This document shows, one piece after another, positions 6,205 through 13,822 of a stretch of DNA of 15,621 bases. Under the pieces are notes generated by a model, which saw only the letters and a program-made list of their open reading frames with translations, had not been told where the DNA came from and searched no databases. This stretch comes from Flammeovirgaceae bacterium UBA4659 (GTDB lineage: Bacteria; Bacteroidota; Bacteroidia; Cytophagales; Cyclobacteriaceae). Each line of letters opens with the position of its first letter. Position 1 is the first letter of the stretch. A program made the position numbers and the translations under genes. Location of the stretch: NCBI GenBank assembly GCA_002405445.1, contig DHLV01000025.1:287-15907 (forward strand), in the 5' to 3' direction.

Positions 6205-9200
6205 ATGACCCCATTTTACCGATCCAAAAAGCGAGGCATAGCGGCTTGGAGCCTGCTTTTGCTGCTGGTCTGCGTCACCGCGTGGGCGCAAGGCCAATCC
6301 GTAACCATTACGGGAAAAGTTACCGATGCGGAAAATCAACAGCCCTTGCCTGGCGTTACGATTCGTATCGAAGGAACCAACGTTGGAACCGCAACCGATA
6401 GTGAAGGCAATTACAAATTGCTTGCAGAAGTGAACTCGGCCGGTTATACGTTGATTGCAAGTTTCATTGGGTACAAGACTGTAAAGACAGCAGTAACCTT
6501 CGAATCCCCCACCTATGAACTTAATTTCAGCTTGGCTGAGGATATTTTAAGTCTGGATGAAGTAATAGTTACCGGTTTGGGCACTACCTCTGAAAAGAAG
6601 AAAATTGGCAATTTGGTCTCTAGAATTAGTCAAAAAGACTTCAAGGATATTGCCAGCCCGAATGCAATTTCAAGTTTATCGGGTAGAATCTCTGGCGCTG
6701 TGGTTACTCAGAATTCTGGTGACCCGGGTGGCGGTTTTTCAGTGATTTTAAGGGGAATTTCGACTGTTAATGGTTCTGCTGAGCCGATTTTTGTAGTAGA
6801 CGGTAACATCATCAACAACAGTTCTAACAACGTAATCAACCTAAATGCAGATGCCCAAGTCACAAATTTTCAAGCTGGACAAAATCGTTTGATTGACATT
6901 AACCCAAACGACATTGAAAGCATTGAAGTGCTCAAAGGAGCATCGGCTGCTGCCGTCTATGGTTCACTTGCTTCCAATGGTGTGGTTTTGATAACTACTA
7001 AAAAGGCTTCGAGTGGTGCACCTAAAATTACTTTTTCTACTTCGGTTTTGGTAAGCGAACTGCGAAAAGAGATAGAGTTCAATCAATATCCCTTCAGATT
7101 TGGTTATCCGGGAGATAGCAGGCTCTCAACGACAGGTGATAGGTTAACGATGATCGGAGATTTTCGCAGCCCTGCAGACAGGGCTGCTTTGCCCGGAACG
7201 GGCCCGATTTCAATTGGCAATGCGAGGTTGGTGGAGAATCAGTACCCGGTTACACGGTACAATTATTGGAAGGATATTTTTAAAACCGCTACTGGCACAG
7301 ATAACTACATTTCCGTAACCGGGGGGGGGCAAAAGACGAGCTACTTCGCTTCGGTTTCATATTACAACAACGATGGTATTCTGAGGAGTACAAACTTTAA
7401 AAGATACGGCTTGAATCTAAAAGTCGACCAAAAGTTGTTTAACGACCGGGCACTCTTATCTGCAGGTTTGATTTATAGCAACAGTTCGAGCAGAGATTTG
7501 CCCAACGGAAACAACTTTTTTAATCCAATCAGTGGAGTTGTGATCATGGATAATGTCTGGAATATCAATGAGAGGGATGCTTTTGGAAATTTACGTGGCA
7601 CAGAAATCCTAAGAATCAATCCACTGACGCCTATCGAAACTTTCAATATTACCCAACAAACTAATCGTACTATTGGCAATCTCAATTTTAATTATTCACC
7701 GATCGATGACTTGATAATAGACTATCGGCTCGGTATCGATAATACTTCACTTGTGGGCAACACCCTTCAACCAACAATTCCATATCCCGGAGTGGCAGCA
7801 GGATCTTTTCCAGATGGATACGCTAGTGTAGCAACATCAAACACTTTTCAATTGAATAGCAATTTTTCCGCTACTTATTCAAAAAAAATAGGCGAGCAGA
7901 TTACAACTTCTACCAGTATTGGTGGCCAATGGTTGTATCGGCAGAACAAAGGCACTGTAGCCCAGGGAAGAGATTTGTTGCCGTTTGTGAATACTATCAA
8001 TTCAGCTAGAAACTTTTTTGTGAACCCGAGCGAGGACCAGAGGGAATTCTCGCTATGGGGCTTCTTTGTGCAGGAGACAATAGGGTATAGAAATTTTGCG
8101 TACCTCACGTTAGCAGGTAGAGTGGATGGAGCGTCTTCATTTGGTGAAGACCAACGCAATCAGTTTTACCCTAAAGTGAGTACAAGCTTGGTTTTCTCGG
8201 ATTTGGAGTTTTGGAAAACGATGCCTCAGTTTTGGAATTCGTTTAAGTTGAGAGGATCATACGGTGAGGCGGGTAACCTCACTGCCATTGGAGAATTTGA
8301 CCGATTTACGGTTGCTTCACCGGTAGTACTGCCCAACAGGGGTGGATTTGTACCAAGCAGTAGAATCGGCCAAACGGGTATTAGGCCAGAGCGCCAAAGA
8401 GAATATGAAGTAGGCGCAGACTTGTCGTTCATAAAAAATAAATTGGGGATACAGTTCACTTACTATTCTAAAACAATTGATGACTTGATATTAACAACCG
8501 CGGTCTCCCCAACCTCGGGTGGCGCTGATATCATCAGGAATGCCGGGCAACTGAAAAACAGCGGCATTGAACTTCAAGTAGACGGAAGCATTGTTAAAAC
8601 AAAAGATTTTTCGTGGAATGTAACGGGCATTTTTTCAACATTTAAAAATGAAATAACAGATTTGCTCAATAAACAAGTGAATGGAGATTTGTTGAGGGGT
8701 GGTGGCGGTACGCAATCAGCGATCATCGGGCAGCCTATAGGAGCATTCAATGTGAATTTCTACGCAAGGAATGCAGATGGCTCGTTAATTTTGAGCCCCT
8801 TAGGATTGCCACAGGTTGATAGAGGTGATCCAAATACAAATACGCCTCAGCGTGATGCAGCTGGCCAGCCATCAGGCACACCCATTCGCAGGGTTTTAGG
8901 CGACCCCAATCCGGATTGGACCGGCTCCATCATCAATAACTTTAATTATAAGCGTTTTTCTCTCAGAGTACAATTTGACGCGATACAGGGATTCCAAATA
9001 TACAACTGGAATAAAATCACCCTCAATAATGTGGGCGCCAGTAAGTTATCTGAACGTGAATTACGAGGCGAATTACCGCGGGGGTGGGTAGCTGCTATCG
9101 GTGGATTCATAGGTCCCCGAATACAAGAAGAGCATATTGAAGATGGCTCATTTGTGAAGTTACGCGAAGTCGCTCTAACGTATGATTTTGGAAAAATTGG

Positions 9201-9378
9201 TCTATTTTCCAACGTAAACTTTACGGTGATTGGAAGAAACTTGTTGTCTTTTGATAATTACTCAGGTTTTGATCCTGAAACAAACACTGCCGGCCAGAAT
9301 ACTAGAGTGAGGGGGGATGACTTTGGTAACGTCCCAATTCCTAGAACCTATCAATTTAAGTTAACAGCTTCATTTTAA
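6205..9378 (+). CDS. SusC/RagA-family TonB-linked outer-membrane transporter
   Basis: A 1057-residue TonB-dependent beta-barrel that, with its SusD partner, imports oligosaccharides or other nutrients across the outer membrane. ATG at 6205 is chosen because it opens directly onto a signal peptide (basic RSKKRG, hydrophobic SLLLLLVCVTAWA, cleavage near AQG); the same frame is open further upstream to 5926 but that part overlaps the divergent regulator. Residues about 32-110 are a CarboxypepD_reg-like domain (ITGKVTDAENQQPLPGVTI). The plug follows: VTGLGTTSEKKKIGN, SSLSGRISGAVVTQNSGD, VILRGISTVNG, EPIFVVDG and VLKGASAAAVYGSLASNGVV, the family signature. The remainder is barrel, ending in TYQFKLTASF with the terminal Phe expected for BAM insertion. 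A nine-G run encodes Gly373-375 (see findings). susD begins 10 nt downstream. Confidence 0.95.
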   Translation: MTPFYRSKKRGIAAWSLLLLLVCVTAWAQGQSVTITGKVTDAENQQPLPGVTIRIEGTNVGTATDSEGNYKLLAEVNSAGYTLIASFIGYKTVKTAVTFESPTYELNFSLAEDILSLDEVIVTGLGTTSEKKKIGNLVSRISQKDFKDIASPNAISSLSGRISGAVVTQNSGDPGGGFSVILRGISTVNGSAEPIFVVDGNIINNSSNNVINLNADAQVTNFQAGQNRLIDINPNDIESIEVLKGASAAAVYGSLASNGVVLITTKKASSGAPKITFSTSVLVSELRKEIEFNQYPFRFGYPGDSRLSTTGDRLTMIGDFRSPADRAALPGTGPISIGNARLVENQYPVTRYNYWKDIFKTATGTDNYISVTGGGQKTSYFASVSYYNNDGILRSTNFKRYGLNLKVDQKLFNDRALLSAGLIYSNSSSRDLPNGNNFFNPISGVVIMDNVWNINERDAFGNLRGTEILRINPLTPIETFNITQQTNRTIGNLNFNYSPIDDLIIDYRLGIDNTSLVGNTLQPTIPYPGVAAGSFPDGYASVATSNTFQLNSNFSATYSKKIGEQITTSTSIGGQWLYRQNKGTVAQGRDLLPFVNTINSARNFFVNPSEDQREFSLWGFFVQETIGYRNFAYLTLAGRVDGASSFGEDQRNQFYPKVSTSLVFSDLEFWKTMPQFWNSFKLRGSYGEAGNLTAIGEFDRFTVASPVVLPNRGGFVPSSRIGQTGIRPERQREYEVGADLSFIKNKLGIQFTYYSKTIDDLILTTAVSPTSGGADIIRNAGQLKNSGIELQVDGSIVKTKDFSWNVTGIFSTFKNEITDLLNKQVNGDLLRGGGGTQSAIIGQPIGAFNVNFYARNADGSLILSPLGLPQVDRGDPNTNTPQRDAAGQPSGTPIRRVLGDPNPDWTGSIINNFNYKRFSLRVQFDAIQGFQIYNWNKITLNNVGASKLSERELRGELPRGWVAAIGGFIGPRIQEEHIEDGSFVKLREVALTYDFGKIGLFSNVNFTVIGRNLLSFDNYSGFDPETNTAGQNTRVRGDDFGNVPIPRTYQFKLTASF
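7321..7329 (+). repeat. Homopolymeric G9 tract inside susC
   Basis: Nine consecutive G bases encode three Gly codons in VTGGGQKTSYFASV, where the family usually has a Gly-Gly motif. Loss of one G would bring a TGA at 7382-7384 into frame; gain of one G would reach TAA at 7398-7400. It is by far the longest G or C run I noticed in the window. Confidence 0.9.
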
Positions 9379-9388
9379 AATACAACTT

Positions 9389-10651
9389 ATGAAGACTAAT
9401 GTAATTTTTTCAGTAGTGATATTTTCACTGTTTGGTTGTACTACGGATTTTGTGAACCCGAATGCACCAACAATTCAAAGAATTAATACTTCAACTCAAG
9501 GGTTGACGAATTTAGTGATCGGGTCCCAGTGGCGTTATTCCGTAGGGGCAACAAGCGCTATCTACGCGTCCATTACCGGTGCGGGTTTGACGGCCGGTGA
9601 ACTGCGGGTTTTGAATGCCGGGAATGCTGATTTGGCAAACCTAAAGGCTGGGGGATCGAGTTTGACACCAGATAATCCTGTAGTAACCAATTTATGGACA
9701 GCTTTAAACCTGGTCCGCCAAAACGGTGAGTTCCTGTATGACAACGCAAATGTATTTCCTGCCGCAGCTGATGCAAAAACAATAAGGGTTTATGGAAACT
9801 TTTATAGGGCACTTTCTATTGGTACAATGGCGCAGTTTTGGGATAACGTTGTAATAAGAACGTCCCAAAATGCAACCTTCGTCAGCCGTGTAGATGGTCT
9901 TAAAGAGGCAGTGCGTCTTCTGCAAGAGTCCTCTGGTTTAATAGGTAGCGATGTGCCAAGTACCAGCATCGTGTCGGCAGTTGGTAGCAATATCAACATT
10001 GGAAATTCAACGTCTGCGTTATTGGCGAGGTATAATTTATTCTTGGGAAATTATCAAGATGCCATTGTTGCGGCCCAAAGCGCTTCACTCACCATTAAAT
10101 CTGTCTTTGACTTCAACACAGTGTCGCAAAATCCAATCTTCCGGGTATCGCTTACAACCAATAATTTATTTGACGTGGTTACAGATTTCGGTTTGCCAGT
10201 TTCGCTTGCACCAGCGCCATCTGACGGACGTATACCCTTTTACCTAACAGCGAATGCTGCAAACGGGAAGGGCTTTTTCAAAAGTGATTCCGAGAGCATC
10301 CCGGTCTATTTGCCTGGCGAGATGTTGCTTATTCAGGCTGAAGCGAATGCAAGGTTGAATAAGTTGCCCGAGGCAAAGGCAGCACTTGATTTAGTGCTTA
10401 CAAAAAATAGTGACACTTTCGGTCTGAATGCGAATTTACCTGCTTATTCGGGTGTGTTGTCACAGAGTGCCCTTCTTGATGAAATTTATAAAAACCGTTG
10501 CATTGAGTTGTACATGACTGGGATGAAGCTTGAGGATAGCAGGCGATTTGACCCCTCAAATTCTAGGGCGGAGAGGAATCGCAATTTTTACCCGTACCCC
10601 TCTACCGAACGATTTAACAACCCCAACACGCCACCAAATCCAACCAACTAG
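9389..10651 (+). CDS. SusD/RagB-family nutrient-binding outer-membrane lipoprotein
   Basis: A 420-residue surface lipoprotein that caps the SusC barrel and binds the nutrient. Residues 1-17 are a lipoprotein signal ending in the lipobox LFGC, with Cys17 the lipidation site, followed by TTDFVNPNAPT. RagB/SusD traits include the TPR-like helices (SALLARYNLFLGNYQDAIVA), IPVYLPGEMLLIQAEANARL, the helix with AKAALDLVL, and the C-terminal NRCIELYMTGMKLEDSRRF, the family's conserved E-x-x-E/G-x-R-x-x-D/LRR-like end. It is short: many SusD proteins are 450-600 residues, so ligand-binding insertions may be reduced. It starts 10 nt after susC and is followed by a strong terminator, so susC-susD is probably a two-gene transcript. 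Substrate not predictable from sequence. Confidence 0.93.
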   Translation: MKTNVIFSVVIFSLFGCTTDFVNPNAPTIQRINTSTQGLTNLVIGSQWRYSVGATSAIYASITGAGLTAGELRVLNAGNADLANLKAGGSSLTPDNPVVTNLWTALNLVRQNGEFLYDNANVFPAAADAKTIRVYGNFYRALSIGTMAQFWDNVVIRTSQNATFVSRVDGLKEAVRLLQESSGLIGSDVPSTSIVSAVGSNINIGNSTSALLARYNLFLGNYQDAIVAAQSASLTIKSVFDFNTVSQNPIFRVSLTTNNLFDVVTDFGLPVSLAPAPSDGRIPFYLTANAANGKGFFKSDSESIPVYLPGEMLLIQAEANARLNKLPEAKAALDLVLTKNSDTFGLNANLPAYSGVLSQSALLDEIYKNRCIELYMTGMKLEDSRRFDPSNSRAERNRNFYPYPSTERFNNPNTPPNPTN

Positions 10652-10670
10652 GTAAGTAAATCTTCTATTC

Positions 10671-10707
10671 AAAAAGAGGCTGCCTCAAAAGGTCAGCCTC
10701 TTTTTTT
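10671..10707. terminator. Strong intrinsic terminator, probably bidirectional
   Basis: AAAAAGAGGCTG (10671-10682) pairs perfectly with CAGCCTCTTTTT (10694-10705), a 12-bp stem with a loop of 11 nt that can itself form three more pairs (CCT/AGG), followed by T to 10707. It lies 20 nt after the susD stop and 60 nt beyond the stop of the convergent HAD gene. The A-run on the left side becomes a T-run on the - strand, so it can serve both transcripts. Confidence 0.92.
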
Positions 10708-10765
10708 GGCCAAATACAAAGCCCGCTTTTAAATATTCTGTTGTGCGACAGTGCCTTCTTCTGCC

Positions 10766-11446
10766 TTATTTAAGTGTTACCCCATTTGATGAAAAAATTC
10801 TCTCCAGCAATTCTGTCGCGTCCAAACCAACAAAATCTGCAATCACAAAATCAGTTTCTTTCAGTTCTTCAAAAGTATGTGTGGTTGCAACCCCCACTAC
10901 CTTTGCCCCTGATGCCTTGCCCGCGGCCACGCCCGAGAGGGAGTCTTCAAATACAATGCAATCTTCCGGTGCATATCCCAACGCGGCAGCGCATTTCAAA
11001 TAAATTTCGGGGTGCGGTTTGCCATGGTCTACAAATGAGTCGTCCAAAACAGTGGGAAAGTAATCTGCCAATTGCGTTTTGCTCATCACAAAATCTACAT
11101 TGCTGCGGGGGGCGGAAGTGCCAATCGCACGCGCAAAATTCTGCGCGTTTAACTGTTCTAAAAAATCGCGTAAGCCGGCCAGCGGCTTGATGTCATTTTT
11201 GATCAACTCTCGAAACATACCTTCCTTTTCTTCCGCGTAAAACTCCAACTCGGCAGGCGACAAAGTGCGCCCAAACAAGTTGGTAATCCATTGTTTGTTG
11301 GTGCGGCCATAAATTTTAGCCAGCAGTTCTTGCTCAGTTAAGTGGTAACCATATTTTTCGCAAAACTGGTGCAGCGCAATTTTATGGTACGGGTTGCTGT
11401 GGATGATCACGCCATCCATGTCGAAGATAAATGCTTTTGAAATCAT
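10766..11446 (-). CDS. HAD-superfamily hydrolase, beta-phosphoglucomutase-like
   Basis: A 226-residue cytoplasmic HAD enzyme with all four motifs: FDMDGVI (nucleophile Asp9, acid/base Asp11), GTSAP (Thr110/Ser111), KPHPEIY (Lys143) and FEDSLSGVAAGKASG (Glu167, Asp168). The cap region contains HSNPYHKIAL and YGRTNKQW, which match the His and Arg positions of beta-phosphoglucomutase (AEYHFRAW and the GxSR cap loop of the Lactococcus enzyme), so phosphomutase or sugar-phosphate phosphatase activity is expected; the two cannot be separated from sequence alone. The frame is open back to an ATG at 11509, but the extra 21 residues do not match the family, whereas Met at 11446 places the nucleophile at residue 9 as usual. 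It lies 93 nt downstream of the surface-protein gene on the same strand. A link to SusCD sugar use is inference. Confidence 0.9.
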   Translation of the reverse strand: MISKAFIFDMDGVIIHSNPYHKIALHQFCEKYGYHLTEQELLAKIYGRTNKQWITNLFGRTLSPAELEFYAEEKEGMFRELIKNDIKPLAGLRDFLEQLNAQNFARAIGTSAPRSNVDFVMSKTQLADYFPTVLDDSFVDHGKPHPEIYLKCAAALGYAPEDCIVFEDSLSGVAAGKASGAKVVGVATTHTFEELKETDFVIADFVGLDATELLERIFSSNGVTLK

Positions 11447-11539
11447 GCGGAGCGAATACGGGCACAAGATACTACTCTTTAGTTGGTTTATTTGTTCCAC
11501 CCTGCACACGCTACCACCATTGCGCAGTGTGTTTTTTCT

Positions 11540-13747
11540 TTACTGCACCAAAAACTTCTTTGCAAAGGTTCGGCCATTCCAGGTAAAGCGCGCCACATAC
11601 ATGCCGGCAGCAAGGTTGGCAACATTGACTTCGAATAACTGATTGGCGGGCACCAGATGAACGTCACTTAACTGTTGACCGAGCAGGTTATGTATCTGCA
11701 TTTTCACGTTGCGGTCGGTGCTGATTTGAAGCACATTGTTTTTGCCGGGTGTCACCGGGTTAGGAAATAAATCAATTTCCGGATCGGGAGGAAGGTCTCT
11801 ACCCCCGTCATTCTTCAGCAGTAACAAGCCACCACGGACGTTGCCGATGGCGATCGCAGGCCTGTTGCTGTTGAATAAATTGGCAATCGCTGGCCAACAG
11901 TTGCCACCCAGATTTCGCTTTTCATATTTTTGGGTAATCTCGTTGTAAACAATTTGGTTCACGGGATTGATGGCCGTGTTTTGTGATCTGAAGTCGGAGT
12001 AGATCGACACCTCTCCGCGCTGGTTACTCACCACCAGATCTGAAAGCCCATCGCTGTCAAGGTCACCGGCCGCCATTGCCAGGTTTTGGCGGTCTGTGCT
12101 GTTGCCAATTCCCAGAAAATCCGCTTTTGATAATGTGAAATTTACCGAACCGGCTGCACCTTGGTTTCTCCAGTATTCGATGGCTCCGGTATCGGTGCCG
12201 ACTAAAATGTCCAACACACCATTTCGGTCAACATCTACCAGCAAGAGGTTTTCAGTGTTGCCAATTTGAAAGTTGGTGCTTTTCAGCATTGGGTCACCGG
12301 GCAGAAAACGGTCGGTAGCACTGTTGGTCAGATAGAATAACGTGGCCACCGCACTGTTGCGGTTGGTACGGGCTGTCAATGCCAGGTCGGTTTTGCCATC
12401 GCCATTGACGTCAGCAAATTGAATTTTGATGTTAGTATAGTTGATGGCAGAAAAAAACAGATAGTCATCGGTTACAAGTTTGAACGAGGGCTGGGAACTG
12501 GTTCCTACATTTTCGTACTGTGCAATGGAGGAAGAGAGCCCGTTGCGGATGTTGTTGCTCACCATCAAATCCAAATCTCCATCGCCATCCATATCAAAAA
12601 AAGCAGGCACGCTGTTATCGCCAACATCAATCATATCTCCCTGCAAAAAGTTGTTGGCAAAAAAAGTAAACTGAGCAGCAGAGGCCGTACCCGAATTGCG
12701 ATACAGTGTTAACGAACGCTGGAAGTCGATGACCTGGGAGCTGCGCGTGCTTACGTTGGCGGTCACAAGCAAATCAGGCAACCCATCAAATGTAACATCT
12801 TCATAAAACGGAGCAGGGTAAAAAGGTATCACCAATGGCGCTGAGTTTGGAAAAGCGGTAAAGCTCGTGATAAGTGGCGTTTGGATTGTACCTGTGTTAT
12901 TGAGCAGATATAAATTAGAACATGATTCTTCAGTAAAAAGCAGATCTTTCACGCCATCGTTGTTGAAGTCAATCGCTATCAATGCCTTTCCGCCAGTATG
13001 TTGCGAGCGCCCCCCGCTCAATAGCTCGCTGCAGGTTTTTCCGGCAGGCAGCGAAATCTTTCCGCAGGTACATTCTTCAAACCCGCCCCAGTTCTGTGTT
13101 GCTCGCGTAAACTGCATTGAGTCACAGCGACCGGTGTTTTCTTTTGACATGTTGCGGTGCCATTCCAGGGTGCTTGGGTTTACGAAGCGCATATTCAAAA
13201 TATCGAGGTCGCCATCGCCATCAATGTCATCAATGGCAGCCACATCATCGGGGTTGATTTTTAGATTGATGTTGCCGCTGAAACCGACCGTTGAGATCGG
13301 TTTAGGGTTGTTGCCCGCATCTTTGTTGAACGGCCTCCAACTCAGCGGCTGGCCCGGCTGCGTAGTGTTGATAAAGGCCACCAACCCAAACGGATCACCC
13401 GTGAAGATATCTTTTTTGCCGTCACAGTTTATATCGCGCAGCAACAGCCATTGATTGATGTAGCTCGGGAAAAGCGATTCATAGGCCGGTGCGTACACGT
13501 ATTGAGTATTCTGATTGAGGTAGGTGAGTACTTGTCCGGTAGTCCGTTCAAAAATTACCAGGTCTTGTTTGTTGTCGCCATTCAAGTCTATGGTGTTTAC
13601 CTGTGCCGCGTTGAGGCCACCCGCCCAAGGCATAGCGAGCGGATTGCCGTTGTACTCAACAGGTGTGTTTTGGTCAACCACGTAAGTGAACTGCCCGTAG
13701 GCTTGCCACGCCCCCACCATCACTACAGCCAACGCAACAGCTTTCAT
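11540..13747 (-). CDS. FG-GAP/VCBS-repeat surface protein with T9SS sorting domain
   Basis: A 735-residue secreted protein. The signal peptide is MKAVALAVVMVGAWQAYG, cleaved before QFTYVV. The body is a beta-propeller-like FG-GAP/VCBS array with Asp-rich calcium loops: DLNGDNKQD, DINCDGKKD, DIDGDGDLD, DFNNDGVKD, DVTFDGLPD, DMDGDGDLD, DVNGDGKTD, DVDRNGVLD and DLDSDGLSD, nine visible units. A Cys-rich loop (CTCGKISLPAGKTC) interrupts the second third. The last 80 or so residues are a type-A T9SS C-terminal domain (DLFPNPVTPGKNNVLQIS, HNLLGQQLSD, GMYVARF, ending KKFLVQ), so the protein should cross the outer membrane by type IX secretion and be surface-anchored or released. Ligand or role unknown; such proteins are often adhesins or cell-surface structural factors. 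It diverges from murF over 75 nt. Confidence 0.92.
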   Translation of the reverse strand: MKAVALAVVMVGAWQAYGQFTYVVDQNTPVEYNGNPLAMPWAGGLNAAQVNTIDLNGDNKQDLVIFERTTGQVLTYLNQNTQYVYAPAYESLFPSYINQWLLLRDINCDGKKDIFTGDPFGLVAFINTTQPGQPLSWRPFNKDAGNNPKPISTVGFSGNINLKINPDDVAAIDDIDGDGDLDILNMRFVNPSTLEWHRNMSKENTGRCDSMQFTRATQNWGGFEECTCGKISLPAGKTCSELLSGGRSQHTGGKALIAIDFNNDGVKDLLFTEESCSNLYLLNNTGTIQTPLITSFTAFPNSAPLVIPFYPAPFYEDVTFDGLPDLLVTANVSTRSSQVIDFQRSLTLYRNSGTASAAQFTFFANNFLQGDMIDVGDNSVPAFFDMDGDGDLDLMVSNNIRNGLSSSIAQYENVGTSSQPSFKLVTDDYLFFSAINYTNIKIQFADVNGDGKTDLALTARTNRNSAVATLFYLTNSATDRFLPGDPMLKSTNFQIGNTENLLLVDVDRNGVLDILVGTDTGAIEYWRNQGAAGSVNFTLSKADFLGIGNSTDRQNLAMAAGDLDSDGLSDLVVSNQRGEVSIYSDFRSQNTAINPVNQIVYNEITQKYEKRNLGGNCWPAIANLFNSNRPAIAIGNVRGGLLLLKNDGGRDLPPDPEIDLFPNPVTPGKNNVLQISTDRNVKMQIHNLLGQQLSDVHLVPANQLFEVNVANLAAGMYVARFTWNGRTFAKKFLVQ

Positions 13748-13822
13748 TTCTACAAAATAACGAAGAATAGGTCTGCTTATTTGGCCACAAGATAATTTGA
13801 TTTTTTAGCTTTATGGAATTTT
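13748..13822. promoter_or_regulatory. Short divergent promoter region between surface protein and murF
   Basis: This 75-nt A/T-rich spacer must drive both genes unless murF has another promoter. For murF, TTTG at 13780-13783 and TAGCTTTA at 13806-13813 (7 of 8 against TAnnTTTG) are 22 nt apart, which would put transcription start only a few bases before the ATG at 13823. For the opposite gene TTATTTTG (complement of 13753-13760) is a 7 of 8 match without a spaced -33. Both are weak. Confidence 0.3.

Noticed and set aside
11447..11509. 21-residue N-terminal extension of the HAD protein
   Set aside because: Extra residues do not resemble the family; Met at 11446 gives the standard spacing to the nucleophile Asp.
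12867..13454. 195-codon + strand open frame opposite the FG-GAP protein gene
   Set aside because: Shadow of the strongly supported minus-strand gene with its Asp-rich calcium repeats.
11900..13600. Periodic Asp/Gly-rich DNA in the surface-protein gene considered as a tandem DNA repeat
   Set aside because: The periodicity is at protein level (FG-GAP calcium loops); the DNA copies are divergent and irregularly spaced.
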